This document shows, one piece after another, positions 26,652 to 35,206 of a stretch of DNA of 64,000 bases; positions within the stretch are counted from its first letter, which is position 1; every line of letters begins with the position of its first letter. This DNA comes from Bacillota bacterium (GTDB lineage Bacteria > Bacillota > Bacilli > Paenibacillales > Paenibacillaceae). The position numbers were made by a program, and so were the translations under genes. The notes below the pieces were generated by a model. That model saw only the letters and a program-made list of their open reading frames with translations, was not told where the DNA came from and made no database searches. Where the stretch lies: positions 42,792-106,791 of the forward strand of contig JAEWAQ010000070.1 of assembly GCA_023391635.1 (NCBI GenBank). Reading direction: 5' to 3'.

Positions 26652-26783
26652 GGCAGAGGGTACGTGCGAACCGCGGCGGACCTTGGTATCGTCGCCGGGC
26701 GCAACGGTAACCGCTTTGAGCCGGATGCGAACCTCACCCGCGCGGAATCGGTTGTTCTGCTGCTGAAGACATCCAAATCATGA
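26652..26783 (+). pseudogene. Remnant of a third NHL/SLH gene: last part of the third SLH repeat
   Basis: An in-frame stretch of 43 codons plus TGA reads GRGYVRTAADLGIVAGRNGN, then RFEPDANLTRAESVVLLLKT. It matches the C-termini of both NHL/SLH proteins (GRGYVRIAEDLDIVAGRGGN in copy 2). There is no start codon and no upstream coding. Upstream it joins directly to the NHL leader sequence near 26648, so an internal deletion removed about a thousand codons. Its stop overlaps an ATG at 26780. Confidence 0.85.
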
Positions 26784-26821
26784 AACAATACGGCCAACGA
26801 GCCGGAGAGAGGGGATTCAGA

Positions 26822-29800
26822 TTGAAGACTGATATCCGGAGACGCATCCGGTCCAACCTGGCTATCGGTATTGTCCTGACATTGCTCGCGGTATCTTTCC
26901 CCCATTCTGTCCATGCCGGGATATTGTTTGAACCGTTTGCGACCAAGCCCGCTGTAGCCGGGGGAACGAACCATTCCGTTGCCCTGAGAAGCGACGGAAC
27001 CGTATGGTCATGGGGAAGAGGCTGGTTCGGCCAACTCGGCAACGGCAACAGCGGCTCCGGTGTGAGCAGCAGCATACCTGTCCAAGCGGTTAATCTGAAC
27101 GAGGTTGTCTCTATCGCAGCAGGGCACGAACATACGCTGGCGCTGAGACGGGACGGAACGGTATGGGCATGGGGACGCAACAATGCCGGGCAGCTGGGTA
27201 TTGGCGGTACGGCAGTCGCATCCTCCCCGGTGCAAGTGAGCACGCTGACTGAAGTCGTCGCTATTGCCGCGGGAGCGAATCATTCCCTGGCTTTGCAACG
27301 AGACGGCACCGTATGGGCATGGGGAAACAATATCTACGGACAACTCGGATATGGTACTGGGAATGCTCGAAGCGAAACGCCAAAGCAAGTGATCGAGCTG
27401 GCAGATGTAAAAGCGATTGCGGCTGGCAGTTATCATAGTCTTGCCTTGAAGGACGACGGGACCGTATGGGCGTGGGGCCACAATTATCAAGGTCAACTCG
27501 GATACGGCACGAATGTCGGAATCACTCAACCTAACGTTCGACCGAAGACGGTGGATTCTGCGAATATCAACGATATCGTTGCCGTTGCGGGAGGAGGCGC
27601 CCATTCCGTGGCCTTGAGACGAGACGGCACGGTATGGGCATGGGGGGACAATAGCATCGGACAGCTCGGCATCGGATCGAGCAGCACGACATCGGGAGGC
27701 TACGTGCCGCAGCAGGTACTGAAGGGCATCGGTCCGACCGTTCCGCTAACCGATGCCGCTGCGATCTCGGCAGGCTCCTCTTACACCCTTGCCCTGTTAA
27801 ACGATGGAACGGTATGGGCGTGGGGGGCGAATGCCAGCGGTCAACTCGGGGACGGAACATTCGTCGACAAGGTAATTGCCACGAAAGTCGAGCGGCTGTT
27901 GGACGCAGTTGCGATCGGAGCTGGCTCGGAAGACTACGAACCTGAACACTCGCTGGCCGTCACAAAAGATGGAAGCGTATGGTCATGGGGGGAGAGCTAT
28001 GCCGACAAACTCGGCGTTCCCGACGAAGATTCCAATATTCCGCTTCAGGTGTCGAACTTCAGCGCGACCAATCCGCTGGCGCTGAGCGGTAGGCCGCATC
28101 TGACCTATGCGGAATGGTCGACGGCGCCGACGAAAGTGGAAGCTGTATTCACCAACAATCTGGGACTTCCCTTTCCCAGTTTAACGCTCAAGCTGGTGCC
28201 GGGTCCGGGACTGACGGAGGTGGACGGCAACGAGGTCGTGTCGGTCCCCAACGTCGCTGCCGGGGCGAATGTTTTGATGGAATGGAGAGTACGGCCGACG
28301 GCAGAAGGCACCTATCCGGTGAGGGTGGAAGTGTACCGGACGGGTGACGCAGCTCCGTTCGCCGCCGCTTCTTATACGATTGTCGCGGGTCCGCGCGCCG
28401 CAGGCGGCGACCCTGACCCGGCGGCATACACGGTGACTTTCAACAGCAACGGCGGTTCGTCAGTGGACGTTCAACGGGTGAACGCCGGCGACAGGGTCCG
28501 AAAGCCGGCCGATCCGGTCCGTGACGGCAACAGCTTCGCCGGATGGTATTCGGACAGCGAACTGACAGCCGAATTCGATTTCACGACGACGATCTCCGGG
28601 AACGTTACGTTGTACGCCAAGTGGAAAGACGCGCCTTCCTATATCCCGATCACCATCGGCGGTAAAGAGCATGAGCGGATTGTTTCCTATGTGGTCGAGG
28701 AGGAAGAAGGCAGAACGACGCTGACGGCAACAGCGGATTCAGCCCAGTTGAAGGAACAGTTGGCCAAGGCCGGGCAACGGCCGGCGGTCGTCGTTCCAGT
28801 GGAGCGCGAGGCAGACGGCGTGACACTCATGCTGACCGGGGATGCGGTGAAGGCGCTTGAGAATAGCGGCTCCGTGATCGCTATTCGGACGAAGATGGGC
28901 AGCTATACGCTGCCGGCGGCAGAAATTCATGTCGGCGAGTTGGCCGGGCAGCTGGGCCGGCAAGAACAATTGTCCGAGGTGATCGTACGCGTGAGCCTGA
29001 CGAAGAGCGATGCTGCGGCCAGCAAGCAGCTGGAGCAGACGGCTGCCGTCGGCGGCTTCAGGGTCGTCTCGCCACCGGTCGATTTCGCCATCACCGCCTC
29101 GTATGGCGGCAAGACGGCGAGCGCCGACAAGTTCGGCTCGTTCGTGAAGCGCGCGCTGCCGCTTACGGGAGGCGTGAAACCGAACCCTATCGCGACTGCA
29201 GTTGTGCTAGAGGCGAATGGTCAGGTGCGCCACGTGCCGACGTACATCGTCTTGCAGGACGGGCGCTACTATGCGGTATTCCATAGCCTGACGAACAGCC
29301 AATACGCCGTAATCAGTCAATCTGTCGCTTTTGCAGACGTAGAGGGACATTGGAGCAAGCAGGCGGTGAACGACCTGGCGTCCCGGCATGTCATTCGAGG
29401 CGTCGACCGGACGCACTTCCTTCCGGATGCGCCGATTAACCGGGCAGCGTTCGCGGCGATCGTCGTACGCGCGCTCGGGCTTGCCGACATCGGGACGACA
29501 TCCGCCTTCACGGACGTGAAGGGCGGCGACTGGTATATCGGCGCGGTCGCCAAGGCGCAAGAGTACCGCCTCGTCGCAGGCTATGAGGACAACACGTTCC
29601 GTCCGAACGGGACGATTACCCGCCAGGAAGCGGTCGCCGTCATGGAACGGGCGCTCAAGCTTGCGGGGGTAGGGGCAAGCATGGATGATGCGGAAGCGAA
29701 TGCGATATTGTCCAAGTTCGCCGACGCCGCCGATGTAGGCGCATGGGCGAAGCATGCGTTCGCAGCGTCGGTGAAGTTGCAGCTCGTCGTCGGCTCCGCG

Positions 29801-29902
29801 TCCCAACTGCGGCCGACCGCCGAGATCACAAGGGCGGAAGCGGCTGTCATCGTCCGGCGGGCGCTCGAGACGGCGAAGCTGATCGACAGCGGCAAATTGT
29901 AA
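26822..29902 (+). CDS. Secreted RCC1-repeat beta-propeller protein with InlB-type repeat and SLH domains (copy 2)
   Basis: A protein of about 1026 residues, colinear and highly similar to the 22679-25789 protein. It has a signal peptide ending near VHAG, RCC1 blades (about 40-400, GTVWAWGNNIYGQLG type), an InlB-B-like repeat near 535-602 (VTFNSNGGSSVDVQRVNAGD), the uncharacterised domain, and an SLH triplet from about 836. I prefer TTG 26822 because AGAGGGG lies just upstream, exactly as at the paralogue's TTG; an in-frame ATG at 26780 overlaps the remnant SLH stop and would extend the protein by 14 residues. It probably shares anchoring and role with copy 1. Confidence 0.87.
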   Translation: MKTDIRRRIRSNLAIGIVLTLLAVSFPHSVHAGILFEPFATKPAVAGGTNHSVALRSDGTVWSWGRGWFGQLGNGNSGSGVSSSIPVQAVNLNEVVSIAAGHEHTLALRRDGTVWAWGRNNAGQLGIGGTAVASSPVQVSTLTEVVAIAAGANHSLALQRDGTVWAWGNNIYGQLGYGTGNARSETPKQVIELADVKAIAAGSYHSLALKDDGTVWAWGHNYQGQLGYGTNVGITQPNVRPKTVDSANINDIVAVAGGGAHSVALRRDGTVWAWGDNSIGQLGIGSSSTTSGGYVPQQVLKGIGPTVPLTDAAAISAGSSYTLALLNDGTVWAWGANASGQLGDGTFVDKVIATKVERLLDAVAIGAGSEDYEPEHSLAVTKDGSVWSWGESYADKLGVPDEDSNIPLQVSNFSATNPLALSGRPHLTYAEWSTAPTKVEAVFTNNLGLPFPSLTLKLVPGPGLTEVDGNEVVSVPNVAAGANVLMEWRVRPTAEGTYPVRVEVYRTGDAAPFAAASYTIVAGPRAAGGDPDPAAYTVTFNSNGGSSVDVQRVNAGDRVRKPADPVRDGNSFAGWYSDSELTAEFDFTTTISGNVTLYAKWKDAPSYIPITIGGKEHERIVSYVVEEEEGRTTLTATADSAQLKEQLAKAGQRPAVVVPVEREADGVTLMLTGDAVKALENSGSVIAIRTKMGSYTLPAAEIHVGELAGQLGRQEQLSEVIVRVSLTKSDAAASKQLEQTAAVGGFRVVSPPVDFAITASYGGKTASADKFGSFVKRALPLTGGVKPNPIATAVVLEANGQVRHVPTYIVLQDGRYYAVFHSLTNSQYAVISQSVAFADVEGHWSKQAVNDLASRHVIRGVDRTHFLPDAPINRAAFAAIVVRALGLADIGTTSAFTDVKGGDWYIGAVAKAQEYRLVAGYEDNTFRPNGTITRQEAVAVMERALKLAGVGASMDDAEANAILSKFADAADVGAWAKHAFAASVKLQLVVGSASQLRPTAEITRAEAAVIVRRALETAKLIDSGKL

Positions 29903-29913
29903 ACGCAGATGCC

Positions 29914-29944
29914 AAGCGGCATGACTTAGAATGTCGTGCCGCTT
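29914..29944 (+). terminator. Hairpin after RCC1/SLH copy 2
   Basis: A 12-bp stem with one G-U pair (AAGCGGCATGAC / GTCGTGCCGCTT) and a 7-nt loop, without a U-tract. It marks the end of the surface-protein array. Confidence 0.5.
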
Positions 29945-30056
29945 GCTTCGAGGTACATCAGTCTGCAATTCGTCTCTTCATTATAAGAACGCAAAGAGCG
30001 CAAGCAAAATAAGGTTAGGTTAGTATGACGAATTTATTGGTTCAGGGGGAAAATGT

Positions 30057-30422
30057 ATGCAATTCCAAAATGAAATTGACGAACAAATACCAGAAGATTT
30101 GAAATCACTTATGACACAAATAGATTCATATTTCGAAGGAAAAGGAATTAATACTATTGTCGATCTAAACCAAAAAGCATTGGAATATCTCTTATATGAT
30201 TCATTCGTATGGGAATTTGCTATTGAAAGCAGATATGGAATATTCAGTGCCAGCCTTGCTATTGGGGATGGATTCCGAGGAGTTACATCTCTGCTTGGAA
30301 GAAAGCTGTCATTGAATTGTGATGAAGAGTCCATTCTTGCTAATCTGGAAATAATAGATAAATACTGCAGACTAAGATTGCCAAATAAATTTTTAACTGA
30401 ATTTGAATCAGAGCATGATTAA
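30057..30422 (+). CDS. Hypothetical AT-rich protein, unrecognised family
   Basis: A 121-residue acidic, soluble protein without signal peptide or membrane segment and with only two cysteines. I do not recognise the family. GGGGG lies upstream of the ATG and the frame is clean. Base composition and codon use (AAA, ATA, TTA, GAT rich) are visibly more AT-rich than every neighbour, which suggests recent acquisition. Small acidic proteins of this size beside surface-protein genes are sometimes immunity or antitoxin proteins, but nothing in the sequence proves that. It ends a few bases before a bidirectional hairpin. Confidence 0.6.
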   Translation: MQFQNEIDEQIPEDLKSLMTQIDSYFEGKGINTIVDLNQKALEYLLYDSFVWEFAIESRYGIFSASLAIGDGFRGVTSLLGRKLSLNCDEESILANLEIIDKYCRLRLPNKFLTEFESEHD

Positions 30423-30425
30423 AGA

Positions 30426-30457
30426 TACCACATGGGGTCCGACAACTCCATGTGGTA
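30426..30457. terminator. Bidirectional hairpin between convergent genes
   Basis: A perfect 10-bp stem TACCACATGG / CCATGTGGTA with a 12-nt loop. It separates the orphan gene from the end of the minus-strand glycerol-phosphate operon. Confidence 0.6.
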
Positions 30458-30467
30458 CTCCCTGCGA

Positions 30468-31304
30468 TTAGCGGTCGGCAATGTCAAATTCCTGTGCGAG
30501 AAATTTGGCGACGCCGTCGTCGTCGCAATCGTCGATGACGGCCGTCACCTTGTCTTTAACTTCCGGCAAGCCGTTTCGGGGCGCATAGCTGCGGTGTGCG
30601 ATCTCGATCATGGGCAGATCGTTGAGGTTGTCTCCGAATACCACCAATTCATCGCAATCCAACATTTGCTGCAGCTTTCTCAATGCCGTTTTTTTGCTGG
30701 CATTCCGGCTGAACACTTCGATGCAGTACAATCCGTTATAGATGTTCAGGTAGTAGGCGTAAGAGACATAATCCAGCTTCCCGATCGCCTCGCAAATCGG
30801 CGTTAGCTGCTCCTGTGTGCCGGAAAGCGCGACATACACGACTTGTTTGTCCATGGCTGCCAGCGTTACATCCTCAACCAAGGTCACTTCGCCGCAGCTC
30901 TCAAGCGCTTTGTCGCTGTAATACTGCGTTTGTTTGGTCAAGGAGGCATCGCCATAGTACATGGAGATATTATTCTGATGATAAGTGTAGAGAAAACAAG
31001 ACGTGCCGTTGTTCTCGAAAGCGGCTATGATCTGCGGGACCGCTTGCGCGGGAATGACTTCAGCCGAGATATATTTCTTCTCCTGAAAATCGTAAAGAAA
31101 AACGCCATTCGTCAAAATGGCCGGCGTGCGGAGACGGAGGGCTGATAAACGATAATCGCAAGCGTATGCCATTCTGGCTGTGGCAATCGTAAACTGCATG
31201 CCTCGATCGATGCAGGCATTGATCACTTTCGCGGAGTATGCGGACACCTGCTTCTTGCTGTTCAGCAGCGTACCGTCAAGGTCGGACACATACAAACTTT
31301 TCAT
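30468..31304 (-). CDS. HAD-superfamily Cof-type sugar-phosphate phosphatase
   Basis: A phosphatase of about 278 residues of the HAD IIB (Cof/YbiV) class. Motif I is VSDLDGTLLNS (nucleophile Asp), a Thr-containing motif II lies in FTIATAR, a Lys precedes the cap end, and motif IV is VVFGDNLNDLPMI. It is a cytoplasmic Mg-dependent enzyme likely acting on sugar or polyol phosphates. ATG 31304 has AGGAGG at good spacing, and its ATG overlaps the preceding stop; the frame extends to 31313 but that codon abuts the ribosome site. It is the last gene of a seven-gene operon. Confidence 0.85.
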   Translation of the reverse strand: MKSLYVSDLDGTLLNSKKQVSAYSAKVINACIDRGMQFTIATARMAYACDYRLSALRLRTPAILTNGVFLYDFQEKKYISAEVIPAQAVPQIIAAFENNGTSCFLYTYHQNNISMYYGDASLTKQTQYYSDKALESCGEVTLVEDVTLAAMDKQVVYVALSGTQEQLTPICEAIGKLDYVSYAYYLNIYNGLYCIEVFSRNASKKTALRKLQQMLDCDELVVFGDNLNDLPMIEIAHRSYAPRNGLPEVKDKVTAVIDDCDDDGVAKFLAQEFDIADR

Positions 31305-32125
31305 TTCGTACATCCTCCTACCGCATCGATCAGATGCTGATGAATGAAGCCGTTGGTGGCCACAACATGGTGCATATCAAGCTTGTATGGACGTCCATTA
31401 TGATCGGTTACGCATCCTCCCGCTTCCTGAACAAGCAATATTCCGGCGGCCATATCCCACGCTTGAAGACCGAATTCCCAGTAGCCGGACAGCCTCCCTG
31501 CGGCGACATAAGCCAGGTGCAGCGCCGCCGAGCCGCCCAGGCGCATGTTGCGGACCAGCGGCATCACCTGCTGAAAGCTGCGCCGATTGAATTCGAATGC
31601 CGACTCGATATCCCACCCACTCGCTACCAGCGCTTCGTCAAGCCGCGTCTCTCGCGATACGGAGAGCGGATGATTTCCCAGAACGGCGCCTTTGCCTTTC
31701 TCTGCGACGAATGTTTCCGCTTTCAGCGGGTCGTAAACAACGCCAACGACAATCTCGCCTTTGTGCGCAAGCGCAATTGATACTGAGAAGAACGGGAATC
31801 CGTGAACGAAATTGGTCGTCCCGTCAATCGGGTCTACGATCCAAACGTACGTTGCCGCCTTTGCCTGCCGAATGGCATGACCGTATGCGGCTGCGCCCGG
31901 TTCCATCTCTTCTTCCCCCAGAACGGCATGATCCGGAAAATGCAGCTTCAACAACCGGCGAATCATTGCCTCGGCGCCTTGGTCCACTTCCGTTACCAGA
32001 TCCCGCAAGCCGGTTTTGACCCTCGTGTCCCGATGCCTGCCTACCCGGTTTTTGATCCATTCGCCCGCTGCTTGGGCACAATGAACAGCAACAGAGACAT
32101 ACGAATTGTTATCTGTCTGCGTCAT
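31301..32125 (-). CDS. Inositol-monophosphatase-family phosphatase
   Basis: A 274-residue member of the IMPase/FBPase/SuhB superfamily. Metal-binding motifs are GEEEMEP, DPIDGTTNFVHG and WDMAAGILLVQEAGG, all intact. Members dephosphorylate myo-inositol-1-phosphate, glycerol-2-phosphate, fructose-1,6-bisphosphate or PAP. In this operon of glycerol-phosphate and sugar-kinase genes, an inositol- or polyol-phosphate substrate is plausible. The start at ATG 32125 has GAGGAAAGG just upstream and overlaps the end of the kinase gene by 17 bp, so the two are translationally coupled. Confidence 0.88.
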   Translation of the reverse strand: MTQTDNNSYVSVAVHCAQAAGEWIKNRVGRHRDTRVKTGLRDLVTEVDQGAEAMIRRLLKLHFPDHAVLGEEEMEPGAAAYGHAIRQAKAATYVWIVDPIDGTTNFVHGFPFFSVSIALAHKGEIVVGVVYDPLKAETFVAEKGKGAVLGNHPLSVSRETRLDEALVASGWDIESAFEFNRRSFQQVMPLVRNMRLGGSAALHLAYVAAGRLSGYWEFGLQAWDMAAGILLVQEAGGCVTDHNGRPYKLDMHHVVATNGFIHQHLIDAVGGCTK

Positions 32126-33620
32126 GACCTTTCCTCGCTTCGTTTAATGAAAAGACAGGCTCCAGCGACGAGTACAGTTCTCTGTATAGCCCGTATGCCT
32201 CGTCGTAAGCTGCCCGGTGAGCCAGGTTTGGCTCATATATATCCTGAAATGAAACCAGTCGATTAGCCGCATCGTCGAGAGAAGGAAATGTGCCTGCCGC
32301 GACGCCGGCCAGCATCGCGGCACCCCGGGCAGTCGCTTCCTTATGGGCCAGCGTGCGTATTGAACGGCCCGTCACATCTGCCTTGATCTGGCACCACAGT
32401 TGGCTGTTCGCGCCGCCTCCGACCAGCCGAACATCATCGCGCGCAATCCCGAGCTCTCCGAATCGTTCCATAATGTCGCGAAATCCGAAGCAGCAGCCTT
32501 CCAGAACAGCGCGAGCCATATGATCCATGCCGTGTTTCATCGTCAGTCCGTAGAAAGTTCCCTTGGCGGCGCCATTCCACTTCGGCGTCATCGCACCGCT
32601 CAAACAAGGCAGGAAGATTACTCCCTCCGAGCCGGGGTCCACGCGCCTGGCAGATGCATTGACCTCGTGGTAAGAACCGTGCGCAAACTTGTCCGCAAAC
32701 CAGCGGACGCTTCCACCGGACACGAATCCGGGATTTTCCAGCAGCCACCAGCGAGGATCGGCATGAGCATGCGTTTCCACGAGCCGAAGAGAGTCGTAGA
32801 GTAAACGTTGTGCAGCCACGGCAACAGGTTCGGCGGTTCCGACGATGTCGCAGACGATTCCCGGTTTCACAAGACCTGCGCCCAGACACGCGCCGTGTTC
32901 ATCGCCGCAGCCCACAATGACTTTCGTAGAGGGAAGCAGCCCGAGTTCCCGAGCCGCTTCCGTTGTCAAATGGCCTGCGATCTGGTCCGCAGGAGTGATT
33001 GCGCCTAGCGTCCTGGCGTCGATGCCCGTATACTCGAGCATGAAGGACGACCAAATCTTATTGCAGATATCATAGATGAGCGTGCAGGAAGCATTCGAGT
33101 AATCGACAACGCACGTTCCGGTCATTCGGTGAACCAGGTAGCTGCCTGGCAGCAAGAAGTATCGCGCCGTGCGGAACACGTCCGGCTCGTGCTCGCGAAT
33201 CCACAGCAGCTTCGGCGCCACATGGCTGGAGTCGAGATTCAACCCCGTCAATCGGAAAATATCCTCCCGGGGCGCCGCCTTCTCCAGGACTTGGCACTGC
33301 GCCTCCGAGCGCCGATCCATCCAGATGATCGCGTTTCGAAGCGGCTGACCGGCTTGATTGACCGGTACGACGCCGTCCACTTGGGACGCGAATCCAATTA
33401 CCCGGATGTCCGCGGGATGTACCCGGCTGGCAAGCAGCAATTGAGAGATCACTTCTTTCAATGCTGTCCACCATACGCGAGGATCCTGTTCCGCCCACCC
33501 CGGCCGAGGGAAAACCATGTCGTAGGACGAAGACCCCGCGGCAACGGCGTTGCCGTCTCCATCCAGCAGAACTCCCTTCAGGCTCTGGCTTCCCAGGTCG
33601 CATCCGATGACGTAGGGCAA
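32109..33620 (-). CDS. FGGY-family carbohydrate kinase (xylulokinase-like)
   Basis: A kinase of about 503 residues. The N-terminal FGGY domain starts VIGCDLGSQSLKGVLLD (phosphate-1 loop) and includes PRPGWAEQDPRVWW and IIWMDRRSE. The C-terminal domain carries LVGGGANSQLWCQIKADVTG (adenosine region). The PGWAEQ pattern points to the xylulokinase side of the family rather than true glycerol kinase, although it lies beside glpD. I prefer TTG 33620, nine bases after AGGAG; TTG 33629 directly abuts that ribosome site and overlaps the glpD stop. It phosphorylates a free sugar or polyol in the cytoplasm; the substrate is unassigned. Confidence 0.85.
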   Translation of the reverse strand: MPYVIGCDLGSQSLKGVLLDGDGNAVAAGSSSYDMVFPRPGWAEQDPRVWWTALKEVISQLLLASRVHPADIRVIGFASQVDGVVPVNQAGQPLRNAIIWMDRRSEAQCQVLEKAAPREDIFRLTGLNLDSSHVAPKLLWIREHEPDVFRTARYFLLPGSYLVHRMTGTCVVDYSNASCTLIYDICNKIWSSFMLEYTGIDARTLGAITPADQIAGHLTTEAARELGLLPSTKVIVGCGDEHGACLGAGLVKPGIVCDIVGTAEPVAVAAQRLLYDSLRLVETHAHADPRWWLLENPGFVSGGSVRWFADKFAHGSYHEVNASARRVDPGSEGVIFLPCLSGAMTPKWNGAAKGTFYGLTMKHGMDHMARAVLEGCCFGFRDIMERFGELGIARDDVRLVGGGANSQLWCQIKADVTGRSIRTLAHKEATARGAAMLAGVAAGTFPSLDDAANRLVSFQDIYEPNLAHRAAYDEAYGLYRELYSSLEPVFSLNEARKGHDADR

Positions 33621-33625
33621 TGGCT

Positions 33626-35206
33626 TCAACTCCTGTTCAGCAAGTTCGATACCAAGGGGTACATTTCCCGATACTTCGCAATGTCAAAATAGGCGTAGCC
33701 GGTGCGCCTGTTGAGATAATCGTCCGCATCTACGGCCATCTCATGCCGGGCGGAATATCGCAAGCTGGCATAGAGCGCAGGCGCTATTGCATGTTCGGCG
33801 GCTTCCTGTGCGCAATTCTTCGCTTCATCGAATATGAGGGGGCTGTTGCTTCCGTAGATGCCGATGATATGGCGCGATTGTGCGTAAGGAATGCCGCATG
33901 CTTCCCCGTAAGCGATCCATTGGTCACGGCAATCGTCATAACTTCTTCCGCGATCGATGCGTCCGCCGGACAACGGGACTTGATCCGTCGAGCATGCGGA
34001 AAACGATCTACCCGTTTCCCGCGACAACTGCGCGCATGCGACATCCACGACACGTTCCGCCATTTTGCGGAATCCGGTCAACTTCCCGCCTGCAATGGAA
34101 ATCAGGTTCGAATCGGAGATGATGATTTCATCTTTGCGGGATAGCTCGGACGGCGATTTGCCGTCTTCGTGAATTAATGGCCGAAGCCCCGCCCAACGTG
34201 CTTCGACATCCGAAGCGCGAAGCCGAAACGACGGAAACATATGATTGGCGCATCCGATCAAATAGTCGACGTCTTCCGGCGTAACGGCAGGGCCGCCGAT
34301 ATCGCCGTCGTAGTTTGTATCCGTCGTTCCGAGATATACTTTATCTCCCCTGGGAATGATGAAGATCATGCGCCCGTCCGGCGTGTCGAAGTAGATCGCC
34401 CGCCCGACTGGCGCCCTGGCCCTGTCGAGGACCAGATGGACGCCTTTCGTCAGATGCAGCCGCTTGCCTTGCCTGGACCGGTTCAATTCGCGAATCGTAT
34501 CTACCCAGGGCCCTGCCGCATTCACGATCTTCTTCGCGCACAGCGAATACGTTCGATTCGAAATACAGTCTCTGGCGATGACCCCGGATACGATACCGTC
34601 CTCATAAAGGAACTGTTCCGCCTTCACATGGTTGACGGCCGTCGCGCCGTGTTCGACGGCTGTCTTGAGAACCTCGATCGTCAGCCGGGCATCGTCGGTT
34701 CGATACTCGACGTAGTATCCTGCTCCGATCAGATGCTGCTTGCGCAGATGAGGTTCCAGCCTCAACGTTTCTTTCTTGCTGAGCATCTGTCTTCGTTCGT
34801 GCCGCTTGACGCCCGCAAGATAATCATACAACAATAATCCCGCGGATGTGGAGAATTTGCCGTAAGTTCCGCCTTTGACAATCGGCAGCAGCATCCATTC
34901 CGGAATGACGATATGAGGAGCGTTTCGATGCAGAATCTCCCGTTCCCTGCCGACTTCCCTGACCAGGTTGAACTCGCCTTGCTTCAGGTAGCGCAGCCCG
35001 CCGTGAATCAGTTTCGTCGACCGGCTGCTCGTGCCTTCCGCGAAATCCTGCATTTCGATCAGTCCTGTCTGCAAGCCGCGATTCGCGGCGTCCAACGCAA
35101 TCCCGGCGCCGGTAATGCCGCCCCCGATGACGAGCAGGTCCAGCTCTTGTGAGGCCATTCGCTGCAAGTAAGCCTCCCGGTTCGACGCGGAGAACATGCT
35201 GTTCAT
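33626..35206 (-). CDS. glpD: FAD-dependent glycerol-3-phosphate dehydrogenase
   Basis: A 526-residue flavoprotein. The dinucleotide fold DLLVIGGGITGAGIALDAANRG near the N-terminus is followed by the GlpD signatures RSTKLIHGGLRYL and IISIAGGKLTGFR-type loop (SIAGGKLTGFRKMAE), and a C-terminal helical domain typical of aerobic GlpD. It oxidises sn-glycerol-3-phosphate to DHAP at the membrane and passes electrons to quinone. The start ATG 35206 directly follows the stop of the TIM-barrel gene. In this operon it stands beside a glycerol-1-phosphate dehydrogenase, so both enantiomers could be converted to DHAP. Confidence 0.92.
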   Translation of the reverse strand: MNSMFSASNREAYLQRMASQELDLLVIGGGITGAGIALDAANRGLQTGLIEMQDFAEGTSSRSTKLIHGGLRYLKQGEFNLVREVGREREILHRNAPHIVIPEWMLLPIVKGGTYGKFSTSAGLLLYDYLAGVKRHERRQMLSKKETLRLEPHLRKQHLIGAGYYVEYRTDDARLTIEVLKTAVEHGATAVNHVKAEQFLYEDGIVSGVIARDCISNRTYSLCAKKIVNAAGPWVDTIRELNRSRQGKRLHLTKGVHLVLDRARAPVGRAIYFDTPDGRMIFIIPRGDKVYLGTTDTNYDGDIGGPAVTPEDVDYLIGCANHMFPSFRLRASDVEARWAGLRPLIHEDGKSPSELSRKDEIIISDSNLISIAGGKLTGFRKMAERVVDVACAQLSRETGRSFSACSTDQVPLSGGRIDRGRSYDDCRDQWIAYGEACGIPYAQSRHIIGIYGSNSPLIFDEAKNCAQEAAEHAIAPALYASLRYSARHEMAVDADDYLNRRTGYAYFDIAKYREMYPLVSNLLNRS

